This document shows, in pieces, positions 1 through 9,116 of a stretch of DNA of 64,000 bases. The DNA comes from JAGAJR01 sp048463395 (GTDB lineage Bacteria > Pseudomonadota > Alphaproteobacteria > RF32 > CAG-239), in assembly GCA_048463395.1 (NCBI GenBank), contig DBFWPL010000019.1, positions 11,969 through 75,968 of the forward strand, written 5' to 3'. Numbering within the stretch: position 1 is the stretch's first letter; each line of letters starts with the position of its first letter. The translations under genes and the position numbers were made by a program. Below the pieces are notes generated by a model, which saw nothing but the letters and a program-made list of their open reading frames with translations, was not told the DNA's origin and made no database searches.

Positions 1-1616
1 CAACGTTCAACTTCGTCCAAATCAATATATCCTTTTAACATTCGCTCAATGGCGGCTTCTTTTAAGGTGCGGCCGTTCAAATCGCTTGTCCAGTAGTCAA
101 TGGCTTTTCTGGTCTCACCCTTAATCATCAGTTCCAAAAACATGGCGTCCGGCAAAATGATTTCCGGCACGCTCATACGTCCTTTAACGCCTCTGTTATC
201 GCAGTATTTACATCCCGGACCGCGGACAAACGTGTTTTCCACGCCAAAGTCGCCCAACGCAACGCGAAGCCTTTGCACCGAAGGGTCGTTCAGCTTTTCT
301 TTTACCGACATTCGGCAGTGAGGGCAAAGTTTACGGAACAAACGTTGTGAAATCAAGCCTTTCATCAACTCAGGGTCAACGAGTTTAAACGGTTCAACGC
401 CCATGTCGCGGAGACGCATTAAAATTGCCGGAGCAGAGTTGGCGTGCAAAGTGGACCACATTCCGTGTCCGGACAATGCTCCTTGGAAAGTCAATTGGGC
501 GGCCGCAAGGGCACGAATCTCACCCACCATAATAACGTCCGGGTCGGAACGCAGAGCGGCAGACAAAGCTTTGGTAAACTGTTCGGCCTTTTCTTCTTCG
601 GTATTGGCGTTGGTAACCGGCATTTGTCTTGCTCCCGGAATAGGATACTCCGGCGGATCTTCCACCGTCAAAAGGTTAAGTTCATAATTTTTCTCCTGCA
701 ACAGCTTAATCATGTTTCTTTGCAGGGTGGTTGATTTTCCCGATCCCGTCGGTCCGGCAATAATATTCAAGCCTACCGGAACTGCCCGCAAGCGGTAAAA
801 CAGGTTTTCTTCATATTCACCGAAACCCAGAGCCGACAAATCGCCGCTTCCGTCCGGATTGTCATCGGCATATAACAAACGCATAACCAGATATTGCGAA
901 CCGAAGGCAATCGGGTTAAATTGCAGACGAATAGCCAACACGTTGTGCGGCAGCATTAATTTTCCTTTGGAACCTCTCAGCGGAGTGGAACCAAGCTTTT
1001 GGGCTCCCTGAAACTCGTTTTGGGCATAGTTTGCGTCTGAAATATCCGCGGAGGCAAATGCAGCACGGACAAAGGATTCCCCCCATTCCTTATTATATTC
1101 CATTTCCGTTTGCATCATACCGTTGACGCGAAACATAATCTGGGTACTGTCGGCAACGACAATGTGAATATCGGACACTTTTTGCGAGGCGGCTCTGGCA
1201 ACCACGTTGACAAAGTCCTTCTGCATTTGCAGCTGGTCAAGGTCGGCATCATTCTCTACAACGGCTTGATTACGTTCGCCATATGCATAAATAGCATTCA
1301 GCTCGTTTTGAGAAACATATTTTGGCTTGAGTAAGTTTAACTTTTTCTTACGAACCAGAACTTCAAAGCTTAAGACGCGTCCGTCAAACTTATGCGTTTC
1401 CGAAACCAGGTATTGTCCGTCGGAAAACAAGGCGACAAGACGCCTGGTATCGTCATTGATGACTAATGAGGAACCCGGAAGAGTTAATAAACGATTACCG
1501 TTTCCGAAATATCCTTCAAACAGGTTTTGCGGCTTTTTTTCTTCATCCCCGCTTTCTGCTAAATCCGGATTTTTTTCTTTCTCTTCTGCAACATTATTTT
1601 TTTCTTCGTCAGCCAT
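1..1616 (-). CDS. pilQ: PilQ/GspE-family type IV pilus assembly ATPase (partial, 3' end outside window)
   Basis: Hexameric secretion ATPase of the PilB/GspE/PilQ (plasmid R64 naming) family, which powers pilin polymerisation from the cytoplasmic side. Translating the minus strand from ATG at 1616 gives about 538 residues before the window edge. Visible motifs in order are Walker A GPTGSGKST (about residue 283), an Asp box TVEDPPEYP, Walker B DPDVIMVGEIR, a His box STLHAN, and a zinc-type CPHC...CKYC pair (about residues 431-468). The first 40 residues are charged and low-complexity. The frame is open to base 1, so few residues are probably missing, given usual lengths of 520-560. It follows pilP by 8 bases. 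The name refers to the R64 ATPase, not to the Pseudomonas secretin also called PilQ. Confidence 0.93.
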   Translation of the reverse strand, partial: MADEEKNNVAEEKEKNPDLAESGDEEKKPQNLFEGYFGNGNRLLTLPGSSLVINDDTRRLVALFSDGQYLVSETHKFDGRVLSFEVLVRKKKLNLLKPKYVSQNELNAIYAYGERNQAVVENDADLDQLQMQKDFVNVVARAASQKVSDIHIVVADSTQIMFRVNGMMQTEMEYNKEWGESFVRAAFASADISDANYAQNEFQGAQKLGSTPLRGSKGKLMLPHNVLAIRLQFNPIAFGSQYLVMRLLYADDNPDGSGDLSALGFGEYEENLFYRLRAVPVGLNIIAGPTGSGKSTTLQRNMIKLLQEKNYELNLLTVEDPPEYPIPGARQMPVTNANTEEEKAEQFTKALSAALRSDPDVIMVGEIRALAAAQLTFQGALSGHGMWSTLHANSAPAILMRLRDMGVEPFKLVDPELMKGLISQRLFRKLCPHCRMSVKEKLNDPSVQRLRVALGDFGVENTFVRGPGCKYCDNRGVKGRMSVPEIILPDAMFLELMIKGETRKAIDYWTSDLNGRTLKEAAIERMLKGYIDLDEVER

Positions 1617-1624
1617 TTGCCGAA

Positions 1625-3031
1625 TTACCTAACAAACATGCCTTTTCCGAGGCTGGGGATACCGTCTGATACTTGTAAGTTGCTCCCCTCTTCAGAAGCG
1701 TCGGCTTTTTTGTCTTTGTCTTTTTTAACGGCAGGTTTCTTTGCCGGTTCTTTTTCAAGAATACCGCCGGCTGCAAAATACAGATAATCTTTCACACCGT
1801 TCTTTTCAGCCCTGACGTATGTTTGTGTAATTTCATCTACAACATGACCGCTTTGTAAAGATGTTCCCTTGCGGACAAGGAATGAATCTCCGCCTTTGTT
1901 AATCAATTTGGCTGCCAATGCGTCGCCTTTGCCAATAATTTCCATAACGGCATATTCTTCAGGAAGCTTGATAACGACTTCTTCCTCAACCGGTTTGGCA
2001 GCCTCTTCCGTTGCAGCTTGTGCAAACGGATTGGCTTTGCTGTTTTCTTTCTCGGCTCTTTCGGCTTCCAAACGGGCTTTCAAGATGGAAATCTGAGTTT
2101 GCAGATTGGCAATTTCCCGATTATAATTTGTTCGGGCGGTTTCTGCGTCTTTACTGGTTTTTGCGGCTAAAGTCGCAAGATAATTTACTTTTTTCTTAAA
2201 GTCGTTAATTTGGTTTTCTTTTTCTTCTTCGACTTTGGATAATTCGTCATAGATACCTTCGTTGTTTTTAATCCACTCTTGTGTGGAAGCCAGCATACTT
2301 TCTTTATAGGCATTCAGAATTTTTTCCTGACGAAGTTTTTCCAATGCCAGAGAAATTTCCTTAAGCTTTTGTTTTTCTTGCAAAAGCTTTCTTTCCTGCT
2401 CTTTTTCCCATTCTAATTTTTTCCGCTCTTTTTCTTCTTCTTTGGTTTTAACCTCGTCAATGGCTTTTTGACGTTGGGCTTTGATGGCCTCAATTTCATT
2501 TCTGATTTTTTCACGTCTTAGTTCCAAAGTTAGCAGAGCGGTCTGTTTTTCCAAATCAGACATTTGGGAAAACAGCTCGTTGTCGATTTGATTTAAGAGA
2601 ATGTCTCCTGATGTGTCGATGGCCGATATGTTACGGGATGTTGCGGAAATGCCTTCCTGCAACTCATCGTCCTGGTCAGCAGGAGCCGGTAAAGAAATAG
2701 GGGCACTATCCGCAGGTTCCATCTCCGGCATAACCGGAGTATTGGCTTCAAAATCTGTTTGCGGAGAAGGAAATTGTCCGCCCGGATTAATCAAATCGTC
2801 AGACGGTTCCGTTGTCGCGTCATCTTCGCTGTTATTTGTTTCAAACAAAGCAATTTCATCCGGAATTGAGCTGTCAACCCCCAGAAAATTATCATTATCT
2901 TCATTGCTGAGTTGAGGAGCCTCGTCAGCCAAGGTAACGGTTCCTTGTGCATAAGCGGCTTGTCCGGCGGCTAATCCCCAGACAAAAGCAATTGCCGTTG
3001 AGCACAAAATCTTTCTTAAATTATAAAACAT
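1625..3031 (-). CDS. pilP: PilP-like pilus periplasmic protein with long coiled coil
   Basis: A 468-residue exported protein. It has a Sec signal peptide (residues 1-28, ending AAYAQ), an acidic linker, a long charged coiled coil (about 150-330), and a C-terminal domain (about 360-440) with the pattern of the PilP/GspC homology region: EIIGKGDALAAKLI, then FLVRKGTSL and GHVVDEI. In the family this domain docks on the N-terminal domains of the secretin and links it to the inner-membrane platform. Known R64-type PilP proteins are much shorter (about 150 residues), so the coiled coil is an expansion. The ATG overlaps the end of the PilO gene by 11 bases and has GGGAG six bases upstream. Assignment rests on the C-terminal domain and gene order. 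Confidence 0.75.
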   Translation of the reverse strand: MFYNLRKILCSTAIAFVWGLAAGQAAYAQGTVTLADEAPQLSNEDNDNFLGVDSSIPDEIALFETNNSEDDATTEPSDDLINPGGQFPSPQTDFEANTPVMPEMEPADSAPISLPAPADQDDELQEGISATSRNISAIDTSGDILLNQIDNELFSQMSDLEKQTALLTLELRREKIRNEIEAIKAQRQKAIDEVKTKEEEKERKKLEWEKEQERKLLQEKQKLKEISLALEKLRQEKILNAYKESMLASTQEWIKNNEGIYDELSKVEEEKENQINDFKKKVNYLATLAAKTSKDAETARTNYNREIANLQTQISILKARLEAERAEKENSKANPFAQAATEEAAKPVEEEVVIKLPEEYAVMEIIGKGDALAAKLINKGGDSFLVRKGTSLQSGHVVDEITQTYVRAEKNGVKDYLYFAAGGILEKEPAKKPAVKKDKDKKADASEEGSNLQVSDGIPSLGKGMFVR

Positions 3032-4298
3032 AGATCGCTCCCTCGTAATCCCACATATCGTTACTGACGTTATAATTAATCATATTAATGGTAAGTCCTG
3101 AAAATTTTGTTAATAAATCCATCCATACCAGAGGATTATGGCTGGATGAAAACTTGAATTGTACAGAACTATATACATTATTCTGCGGAGAAACGTATGA
3201 AAAACTGCTCAAAACCACTTTTTGCCCGATGGCTTGAAACAAATCATTAAGTAAAACTTTTAAATCCTCGTCGCTTTTCATCGGCGGAGAAGAAATGATT
3301 TCCACTTTTCCCAACGGAACAGAAGCAATAATGTTGTCTCCATTGTCAGAAACCGAACGACTGGAAAAAATCAGTCCGGAATCATCTAAGGCCTTGTTAA
3401 TCCAAGAAACACGGCCGATTTCCCTTTTCCAAGATGTTGTGATGCCTTCCGGCGTGCAAGTCAGATTGTTAATAGTCCATCCCGGCGGCAGAATTTTTTT
3501 CAAAGCCTCAATGCCGTAATAGCACCATTTTATAACATCGTTCGGGCGGTTAACCTTCTCCCAAGGTTTAATTTCCGGCGGCTCTTCAACCTGCTTGACA
3601 ACTTTCGGCGGAATTGGAGCTATAATCGGCCTTTTCGGCGGAGCCAGAAAAATTCCGTTGATAATACTGGATAACAGCCACAAGCCGATAATTGCCGAAA
3701 TAACAACAACGATTAAGAGCTTAGTGCCTCGTAACGCCTTAATCTTTTGCAGCTTGGCTCTCAGGCCTTTATTTAATAATTGTGTAAGATCAGGATATTC
3801 CGTTTCTTCAATGCCCCATTCAGGCGGAGCAATTTTTCTGCCCCAGTCCGGAACGGCCAACATCGACATGAACTGTTCTTTGGCTTCCTGTTCGGACAAA
3901 AACAGCATATCGCCGTCAGACAAAATGATGTCGTTACGAATACAGGTATACCACCATCCGTTGTCGACTTTGAATACGGCAACAAAAGAAGAACGGTCTG
4001 AAAGGGCTGTGGCTAATGTTACGGCAGCAACATTGTCGCCCTTTTTATAACCTTCACCGGAAACACAGATACCGAATTGAGGGGCTTTCCCCGGTTTGAT
4101 ACAGAATAAATCGGCACCTTCCAGAATACCTTCGGAAGCTTCTTCCACCTCGTTAAACGGATCATCCTTGTTTTGCAGAGGCTGCCAGAACAAGCTGGTT
4201 GCGTAAGATACGCCGGCAACGGTAATATTCGTTCCCCAGGAACGCTGCTTACCTCCGTTTTCGTAATCTTCATCTAATAACTTTGCTTCTTCCAGCAC
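3021..4298 (-). CDS. pilO: PilO-like pilin accessory protein
   Basis: A 425-residue protein starting at GTG, with AAGGAT a few bases upstream. The N-terminal 190 residues match the general pattern of the R64 PilO accessory family: an ATSLFW stretch, a WWYTCIRND segment and a DGDMLFL segment. One transmembrane helix follows (about 195-218), then a Pro-rich linker and a periplasmic domain with a Cys pair. PilO is needed for thin-pilus assembly in R64, but its exact step is not settled. The start is 15 bases after the secretin stop and the end overlaps pilP, so the genes are probably translated together. The C-terminal half is diverged and I recognise it only by position. Confidence 0.75.
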   Translation of the reverse strand: MLEEAKLLDEDYENGGKQRSWGTNITVAGVSYATSLFWQPLQNKDDPFNEVEEASEGILEGADLFCIKPGKAPQFGICVSGEGYKKGDNVAAVTLATALSDRSSFVAVFKVDNGWWYTCIRNDIILSDGDMLFLSEQEAKEQFMSMLAVPDWGRKIAPPEWGIEETEYPDLTQLLNKGLRAKLQKIKALRGTKLLIVVVISAIIGLWLLSSIINGIFLAPPKRPIIAPIPPKVVKQVEEPPEIKPWEKVNRPNDVIKWCYYGIEALKKILPPGWTINNLTCTPEGITTSWKREIGRVSWINKALDDSGLIFSSRSVSDNGDNIIASVPLGKVEIISSPPMKSDEDLKVLLNDLFQAIGQKVVLSSFSYVSPQNNVYSSVQFKFSSSHNPLVWMDLLTKFSGLTINMINYNVSNDMWDYEGAIYVL

Positions 4299-4313
4299 CG
4301 TTTTATCCTTTTC

Positions 4314-5924
4314 TTAAAACTGATCTTTCATTCTGGATTCCGGTGTTAAAGGTGAATCCAAAACAACCGGAGTTAAGATAATGACCAGAATATTTCTTGT
4401 TTTGTCGGCAGTTGCCGTACCGCCGAACAAAGAGTTTTCTGCTGACCCGACCCCTGTTTTTTCAGCTTTGTTCTCAACACGTTCATAACCTGTCAAGACC
4501 AAAGATTCTCCGGATTTTAACGCAACTTCCTGCGTAAAGCCGCGAGATTCGATAACCGGGTTTTGGATGTATTGTCCGTCTGACCCTTCACCGCTGCCGC
4601 CTAAGTCAACTCTTTCAAGTTGAAGCAGGTCAGACAAAGTCAGGTTGAACATTAACAACATGCGTCCGTGTTCCAAAATACGCGGCAGAATATCCATTGT
4701 GAAACCGGTTTCGATTTCTTCGGTCTCTGTTGAGATATCATAGTAGCTGGCATCACCGCCGCTGTTGGTCTTGGTAATTTCAGAAATATAGTTTTGTTTT
4801 CTGACAACCTGAATAGGAGCCGGTTTGTTATTCAAAGTAGTAACCGTACCGCTGGTAATCAAATTGGTTGTTCCTTGTGTGGACAAGGCCTGAATGGCTC
4901 CGTCAACAGTCCAGTCTCCGGACAAGACCTTCATGCTTAAATTGTTGGTTACATCAGTCCCCAATCCCGGAACACTGGCAATTGTACCGGAAAGTTTATT
5001 TTTATCATCAAAGATAGCGGAAAGATTTAAACCATATTGGTCGCTGTCTTCAATATTGACCTGCAGAACTTTGACGCTGATGGCAACTTGTCTGGACAAA
5101 CGGGCATTTTGTTCATTAATGAACTTTGCCACTTTTCTGATGTCATTCGGTGTCGCTGTCAATGAAATTGTTCCGTTTGCCGGATCCAAAGTCAGTTTGG
5201 CATCCTTGGAAATCATTGATGTAATGGATTTTTCAATATTTCCCCATAACTCAATGGAAATGGAGCTGGACAAACCGATAGAGGAGGTGCCCTCGCTTCC
5301 TGATGACGAGCCGCCGACATTGACGTTCAATGTTGGCTTTGTCGGCAGAGAGTAAAGGACAAACGTTCTGGTAATATACTTATAAAAATATATTTCTTTC
5401 TTTTCATAAGACCACCAAATGCCGAAACGGGATGAAATTTCATCCAACAAACCGCTTAAAGGCCCTTGATAAGAAACCAGCATTTTGCTTGGTTCCGTCC
5501 AGTCTGAATTAATCGTTTCCGGATTAGGCTTGTTAGACGCCGCAGTTTTGAAGGCATCTTCTTCAAGCTGAGGAGAAAATCTGATTTTCAAAGAAGTGAT
5601 TTTATTAATCATATCGCCGATTTCATACAAAGTAATCGGACGGTTGCTGATTAAGGTAATGCCGTCTTTCCCTTCAAGGTAAGAAGGCAAAGGCTCTCCT
5701 TCATACTCAATCTCGCTGGTATCGCCCAGCCAGATATCATTTTTTACCCGCACAACATCGTCTGAGGAGGGTTTTGTCGGGATTTTTGCGGCTTCTTTGA
5801 GCTGTGTTGCAGCTTCTACTTCCCGCTCAATTGTTGCGTCCAAACTGGTAGACAGGGAACAAGAGGCGATTAACGCTGCAAGTGCTGCTCCTAAACTACA
5901 TTTTGCCCAATTATTCATATGCAT
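4314..5924 (-). CDS. pilN: PilN-type secretin lipoprotein
   Basis: Outer-membrane secretin of the R64 PilN/BfpB type, the pore through which a type IVb pilus or substrate passes. It starts with a lipoprotein signal (lipobox IASC, lipidated Cys about residue 22). A small N-terminal domain follows (about 85-215), then an N1-like domain (about 235-290), then the secretin core with GESLVLTGYE and ILVIILTPVVL near the C-terminus. At 536 residues it has the usual family size. Of three closely spaced ATGs the one at 5924 is chosen because GGAGG lies exactly six bases upstream. The start overlaps the TcpQ-like gene by 14 bases. A Gly/Ser stretch near residue 210 is an insertion. Confidence 0.9.
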   Translation of the reverse strand: MHMNNWAKCSLGAALAALIASCSLSTSLDATIEREVEAATQLKEAAKIPTKPSSDDVVRVKNDIWLGDTSEIEYEGEPLPSYLEGKDGITLISNRPITLYEIGDMINKITSLKIRFSPQLEEDAFKTAASNKPNPETINSDWTEPSKMLVSYQGPLSGLLDEISSRFGIWWSYEKKEIYFYKYITRTFVLYSLPTKPTLNVNVGGSSSGSEGTSSIGLSSSISIELWGNIEKSITSMISKDAKLTLDPANGTISLTATPNDIRKVAKFINEQNARLSRQVAISVKVLQVNIEDSDQYGLNLSAIFDDKNKLSGTIASVPGLGTDVTNNLSMKVLSGDWTVDGAIQALSTQGTTNLITSGTVTTLNNKPAPIQVVRKQNYISEITKTNSGGDASYYDISTETEEIETGFTMDILPRILEHGRMLLMFNLTLSDLLQLERVDLGGSGEGSDGQYIQNPVIESRGFTQEVALKSGESLVLTGYERVENKAEKTGVGSAENSLFGGTATADKTRNILVIILTPVVLDSPLTPESRMKDQF

Positions 5925-6561
5925 TCTCATCCTCCATTGTCTCTACGACCAAGACGCGGTTTCCTTTATAAAATGTTGCGATCGGAGCCGGACGTGCTCT
6001 GGCAAAAGCTCTGATAAGAGCAGAACTTACATCCGCAAAACGTCCTCTGAACATTGCTCCGGCGGTTAGAGTATAATTTCTGTTACTTTTCCAAATCAGT
6101 CTCCAGCCGGCTCTTTCGCTCCATTCCGTCAGCAATGTTTTAAGAGACTGTCCTTCTTCTGCCAGCCAGTCTTCAACAGGATCTTCGGCGGAATAGCTGT
6201 CGCCGCTGTTACCGTTTCCGTTGTTTTCGGTAATTTTGATTTCCTCTTCGTAATCGACCACCTCGTCTTCAATGGCCGGAGGGATGGAAGACGACATATT
6301 GCTTCCGGCTCCGGATTGAACAATATTTTGATCGCGGGGAGATCTTTCTCCGTATTCTTTATAATCGGCGGCAACTCTTGTGTAATTTACAAAATCACGA
6401 CCGGATGATGTATCCGCATCAAAACTTCCGCTTTGACAACTCGCGTCGGGACAAGGAACATTATCCGGCAGCTCATCCATTGGCTCAGCCATGGAGCCGG
6501 CACAGGCGGCAGTCAAAAACAATCCGAAAAAACAAGAGACTAGTCTTATTTTTGAGTCCAT
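5911..6561 (-). CDS. TcpQ/PilL-like pilus lipoprotein
   Basis: A 216-residue lipoprotein: signal peptide with lipobox TAAC (Cys about 20), a long acidic low-complexity middle, and a C-terminal domain of about 85 residues of the TcpQ/PilL type (WSERAGWRLIWK, then ALIRAFARARP and a final beta strand). In toxin-coregulated and R64 pili this domain sits in the periplasm next to the secretin and is needed for secretin stability or pilus assembly. ATG 6561 is preferred over two upstream ATGs because AGGG lies nine bases before it and the signal peptide then begins normally. It ends inside the start of pilN. The function is inferred from the C-terminal domain and position. Confidence 0.78.
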   Translation of the reverse strand: MDSKIRLVSCFFGLFLTAACAGSMAEPMDELPDNVPCPDASCQSGSFDADTSSGRDFVNYTRVAADYKEYGERSPRDQNIVQSGAGSNMSSSIPPAIEDEVVDYEEEIKITENNGNGNSGDSYSAEDPVEDWLAEEGQSLKTLLTEWSERAGWRLIWKSNRNYTLTAGAMFRGRFADVSSALIRAFARARPAPIATFYKGNRVLVVETMEDENAYE

Positions 6562-6656
6562 ATTTATAATCCCTAAGCTGTATTTTGTCATATTTTTACC
6601 TATCATACATATTGAAAATTAAATAATCAAGCACGACACTTCAGTTATTACCAAGG

Positions 6657-8405
6657 TTACCATTGCTGGTAATATTGTTGTATGCTGCGGTTATTTTCTT
6701 CTGTGCTCCTGTTAAAGTTGTTATTGATTCTTACGGTTCGTATAATAAATGAATTAGGTTCCCGGGTTGTGAATACAGTATTGATTTTGCTGTATTCTAC
6801 ACCCTTATTGGTTAATATATTATGTAAAAGATTCAGTCTTTTCTGCTGTAAAGCGAAAGAGCTTGTTCCGTCGATGCGAATTTCCAGTCCGATAGATGAA
6901 TCTTCCAGGGTTTTGTTTGCAAAGGCCTGTATCCATTTCAGTGTTTGTCCCGATATTTCGGCTCGGTTAGGCTGGAATGAGAGCCTGATTTCCGTTGGCA
7001 GAATTTTTTGGGATGAACTGAATTTTTTTATTCTTCCCGATATCCGGTTGAAGAAATTGTCTTCTGCTTCGTCATCTTGGATATTGGCATTCTCCTTTGT
7101 GCTCTGCTCGGTTTTTTGAGCATCGTTTCCTGAGAAGATGGAAGTAATGCTTTTCAAGAAGCTGCTGGTTTTGGGAATAATGGTTGCAGGAGGTTCTTTT
7201 CCTTCAACTTTGATTTGATTTTGAGGAGCTTCTTTACTTTCGATAACTTCTTTTTCAAGATTGGCTTTTTCCTCCGAATTTGGAGAAACCAGTTGAGGAG
7301 TAAGATTTTCGTCATTGAGAATGTCTTCGGGGATAGGAATGAGGATATTTTTAACCATTCCTGAATCTGCCAGCAAGATTTCGTCTTCTTGCGATGAAAA
7401 TGGTGCGGAAGTTCTCAGAGCCTGCTGAATATTTTCTTTTTCTCCGTTTTTGTAGTACTCTTGGTCTAAAACACTGTTGTTTTTAGGATGCTTTGTTCCT
7501 TTCGCAACAACCCATGGCTCATTCGAGTTATTTTTTTCTTCCATAGTTGTCCAATTCGGGGTTTGTTGAGAATTGTCCCCCTCTGTTTTGACGGAGGAAG
7601 CAATCATGCTTTTAATCGGAATGTTTTTTTCGGCCAAAGCAAGCTGGTTCTGATCCGGAGAATTGATGATTTCTATTTTTTTGTTTGCTTTTGCTGTCGT
7701 TCCGTCCCTTTCTATCGGAATAAGCAAATCCGAAGAGCTTTCTTCTTTTGGTTGGGATGAATGTATCTCTTTGACCGGAATTAAGTTATTTGGCGTTCGG
7801 GCTTCTGCCACAAGAAACGCCTCGCCGTCTCCGGCTTGTTCCGGAAGTAAATCTGCCGGAGATTTATCGGTGATCTCCGGTTTTTCAGTCTCAAAAGGAA
7901 GAATGTTCAGCTCAGTCTCGTCTTTGGCAATGATAATTTCCGATTCATCAACGGGAGGGGTATTGTTGATGATTTTATCAAAGTTTTCGACGATTTTCTG
8001 AGGCTTCTGCTTTAGCCGGGGATCTATTTCCAGAGGGATAAACGAAATTTCCCTCAGATTTTTATCATTTTGAACTTGAGGGTTCTCGTCGGCGTCAGCT
8101 GAAGTCGATGAACCGGTTGTTTCTTCCCCGCTTCCGAAAGTTAAAGGAATGTCTTCTTGCAAAGAAAACCGAGAGGTTGAGTTTTTTTTCGGAAGGGTTA
8201 ATGCAACTTTCTTCACCGGAATGACTTTTGACGAAGCGGTGCTTTTTAGCTCGTTTTTCAAGAAAAGGGTAATGTTTTTGTTTGAAATTTTAAGTTCGTC
8301 TGTACGAATGGAGCGGTTACGAAGATATACTCCGTTTACCGTAAAAATTGTAAACAGAGAAAAAACAAAGCTGCAAACAAACGTTTTTAAACTTGTCTTT
8401 TTCAT
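6657..8405 (-). CDS. OmpA-like C-terminal domain protein, first gene of the pilus operon
   Basis: A 582-residue protein with an N-terminal hydrophobic anchor or signal (about 7-27), a long low-complexity, Pro/Glu/Ser-rich middle (about 60-440) and a C-terminal OmpA/MotB-like domain (about 480-575). The visible part of that domain is LSFQPNRAEISG, then a helix and IRIDGTSS, then a second alpha/beta half. The family binds peptidoglycan non-covalently, so a tether between inner membrane and cell wall is likely. The usual conserved Asp/Arg ligand positions are hard to place, so binding is not assured. ATG 8405 is preferred to the TTG just before it. A promoter-like sequence lies 26-54 bases upstream. 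The gene probably leads the pilus operon. Confidence 0.65.
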   Translation of the reverse strand: MKKTSLKTFVCSFVFSLFTIFTVNGVYLRNRSIRTDELKISNKNITLFLKNELKSTASSKVIPVKKVALTLPKKNSTSRFSLQEDIPLTFGSGEETTGSSTSADADENPQVQNDKNLREISFIPLEIDPRLKQKPQKIVENFDKIINNTPPVDESEIIIAKDETELNILPFETEKPEITDKSPADLLPEQAGDGEAFLVAEARTPNNLIPVKEIHSSQPKEESSSDLLIPIERDGTTAKANKKIEIINSPDQNQLALAEKNIPIKSMIASSVKTEGDNSQQTPNWTTMEEKNNSNEPWVVAKGTKHPKNNSVLDQEYYKNGEKENIQQALRTSAPFSSQEDEILLADSGMVKNILIPIPEDILNDENLTPQLVSPNSEEKANLEKEVIESKEAPQNQIKVEGKEPPATIIPKTSSFLKSITSIFSGNDAQKTEQSTKENANIQDDEAEDNFFNRISGRIKKFSSSQKILPTEIRLSFQPNRAEISGQTLKWIQAFANKTLEDSSIGLEIRIDGTSSFALQQKRLNLLHNILTNKGVEYSKINTVFTTREPNSFIIRTVRINNNFNRSTEENNRSIQQYYQQW

Positions 8406-8728
8406 CAAAAATCAAAACCCCTCTAAACCCTTGATAATTCAATATGCGACTCTTGGCAAGAAGATATAAAATTATGCACAAAATTTGTGGATTCTTTTTT
8501 AGATATGATTCTGTTTTATTAGAGAAATATTTACTATTGGAGGTGTAAGAATAAGGGTGTTTATACTTCTTTAATAACTGTGAATTTTTTGTTACAGGGA
8601 AAAATATTATTGTAAATCAGATTGTTATCTGTTTTTTAGGAGAGAGAATATTGCTGGTAAAAAAGTTAAAAATTAGCTATCCTAAAAGAGTATAAGAAGT
8701 TTTGCTAAATTAATTAAGGAGAAAGATT
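8406..8728. promoter_or_regulatory. Divergent intergenic region between pilus and T4SS operons
   Basis: About 320 AT-rich bases separate the two divergent operons. The minus-strand promoter is listed separately. Toward the plus strand there is TATAAG at 8691-8696 within a 13-base motif TAAAAGAGTATAA (8683-8695) that recurs before the VirB7-like gene. A weak hairpin CAGAT-TGTT-ATCTG followed by six T (8618-8637) could act as an attenuator if transcription starts upstream. No gene is seen here. Confidence 0.45.
8431..8459 (-). promoter_or_regulatory. Sigma-70-like promoter for the pilus operon
   Basis: On the minus strand TTGCCA (8454-8459) and TATCAA (8431-8436) are separated by 17 bases, a good sigma-70 match. 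It lies just ahead of the OmpA-like gene. The assignment is by pattern only. Confidence 0.5.
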
Positions 8729-9073
8729 ATGCAATTTTTGAAGAAAAATATTTGGACACTGAGCTGCATGGTGCTCATTTTGGCGATGGCTTTTGTAGGC
8801 GATGCATCCGCTGCCGCAGACGGTAACACTTTGATGGATACTGCCAAAACCAAAGCTAAAAGCGTGTTCACATCCGTTAAAACCATCATCTTCATTGTCG
8901 GTGGTTTCGGTTTGGTAGGTTTGGCTTGGGCCGCTATTTTCGGTAAAGTAAACTGGAAATGGTTTGCATCTTTGGCCGTTGGTCTGGCTATTTTGGCTGC
9001 TGCCGGTTCAATCGTTGAATACGCAACAGGTTCAAGAGATGCAGGTCTTGAAACTACATTCGGTGATATCTAG
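8729..9073 (+). CDS. virB2: VirB2/TrbC-like pilin subunit, copy 1
   Basis: A 114-residue protein of the VirB2/TrbC type: signal peptide (ending near DASAAA), a short polar stretch and two hydrophobic helices (about 53-72 and 80-98) joined by a basic turn GKVNWKW. VirB2 subunits polymerise into the T4SS pilus after signal removal. The gene has a strong ribosome site (AAGGAG, 8 bases before the ATG) and is the first plus-strand gene of the T4SS, 43 bases before a second copy. The FGLVGLAWAAIF / NWKW core recurs in the next two proteins, which shows they are paralogues. The size is typical of VirB2. Confidence 0.85.
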   Translation: MQFLKKNIWTLSCMVLILAMAFVGDASAAADGNTLMDTAKTKAKSVFTSVKTIIFIVGGFGLVGLAWAAIFGKVNWKWFASLAVGLAILAAAGSIVEYATGSRDAGLETTFGDI

Positions 9074-9116
9074 TCTTATGCCGAATAGGAAAGCATAATT
9101 ATAAAGGGAGGAAAAA

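Noticed and set aside
100..1334. Several plus-strand frames opposite the ATPase gene
   Set aside because: The minus-strand frame has all ATPase motifs; the others are antisense shadows.
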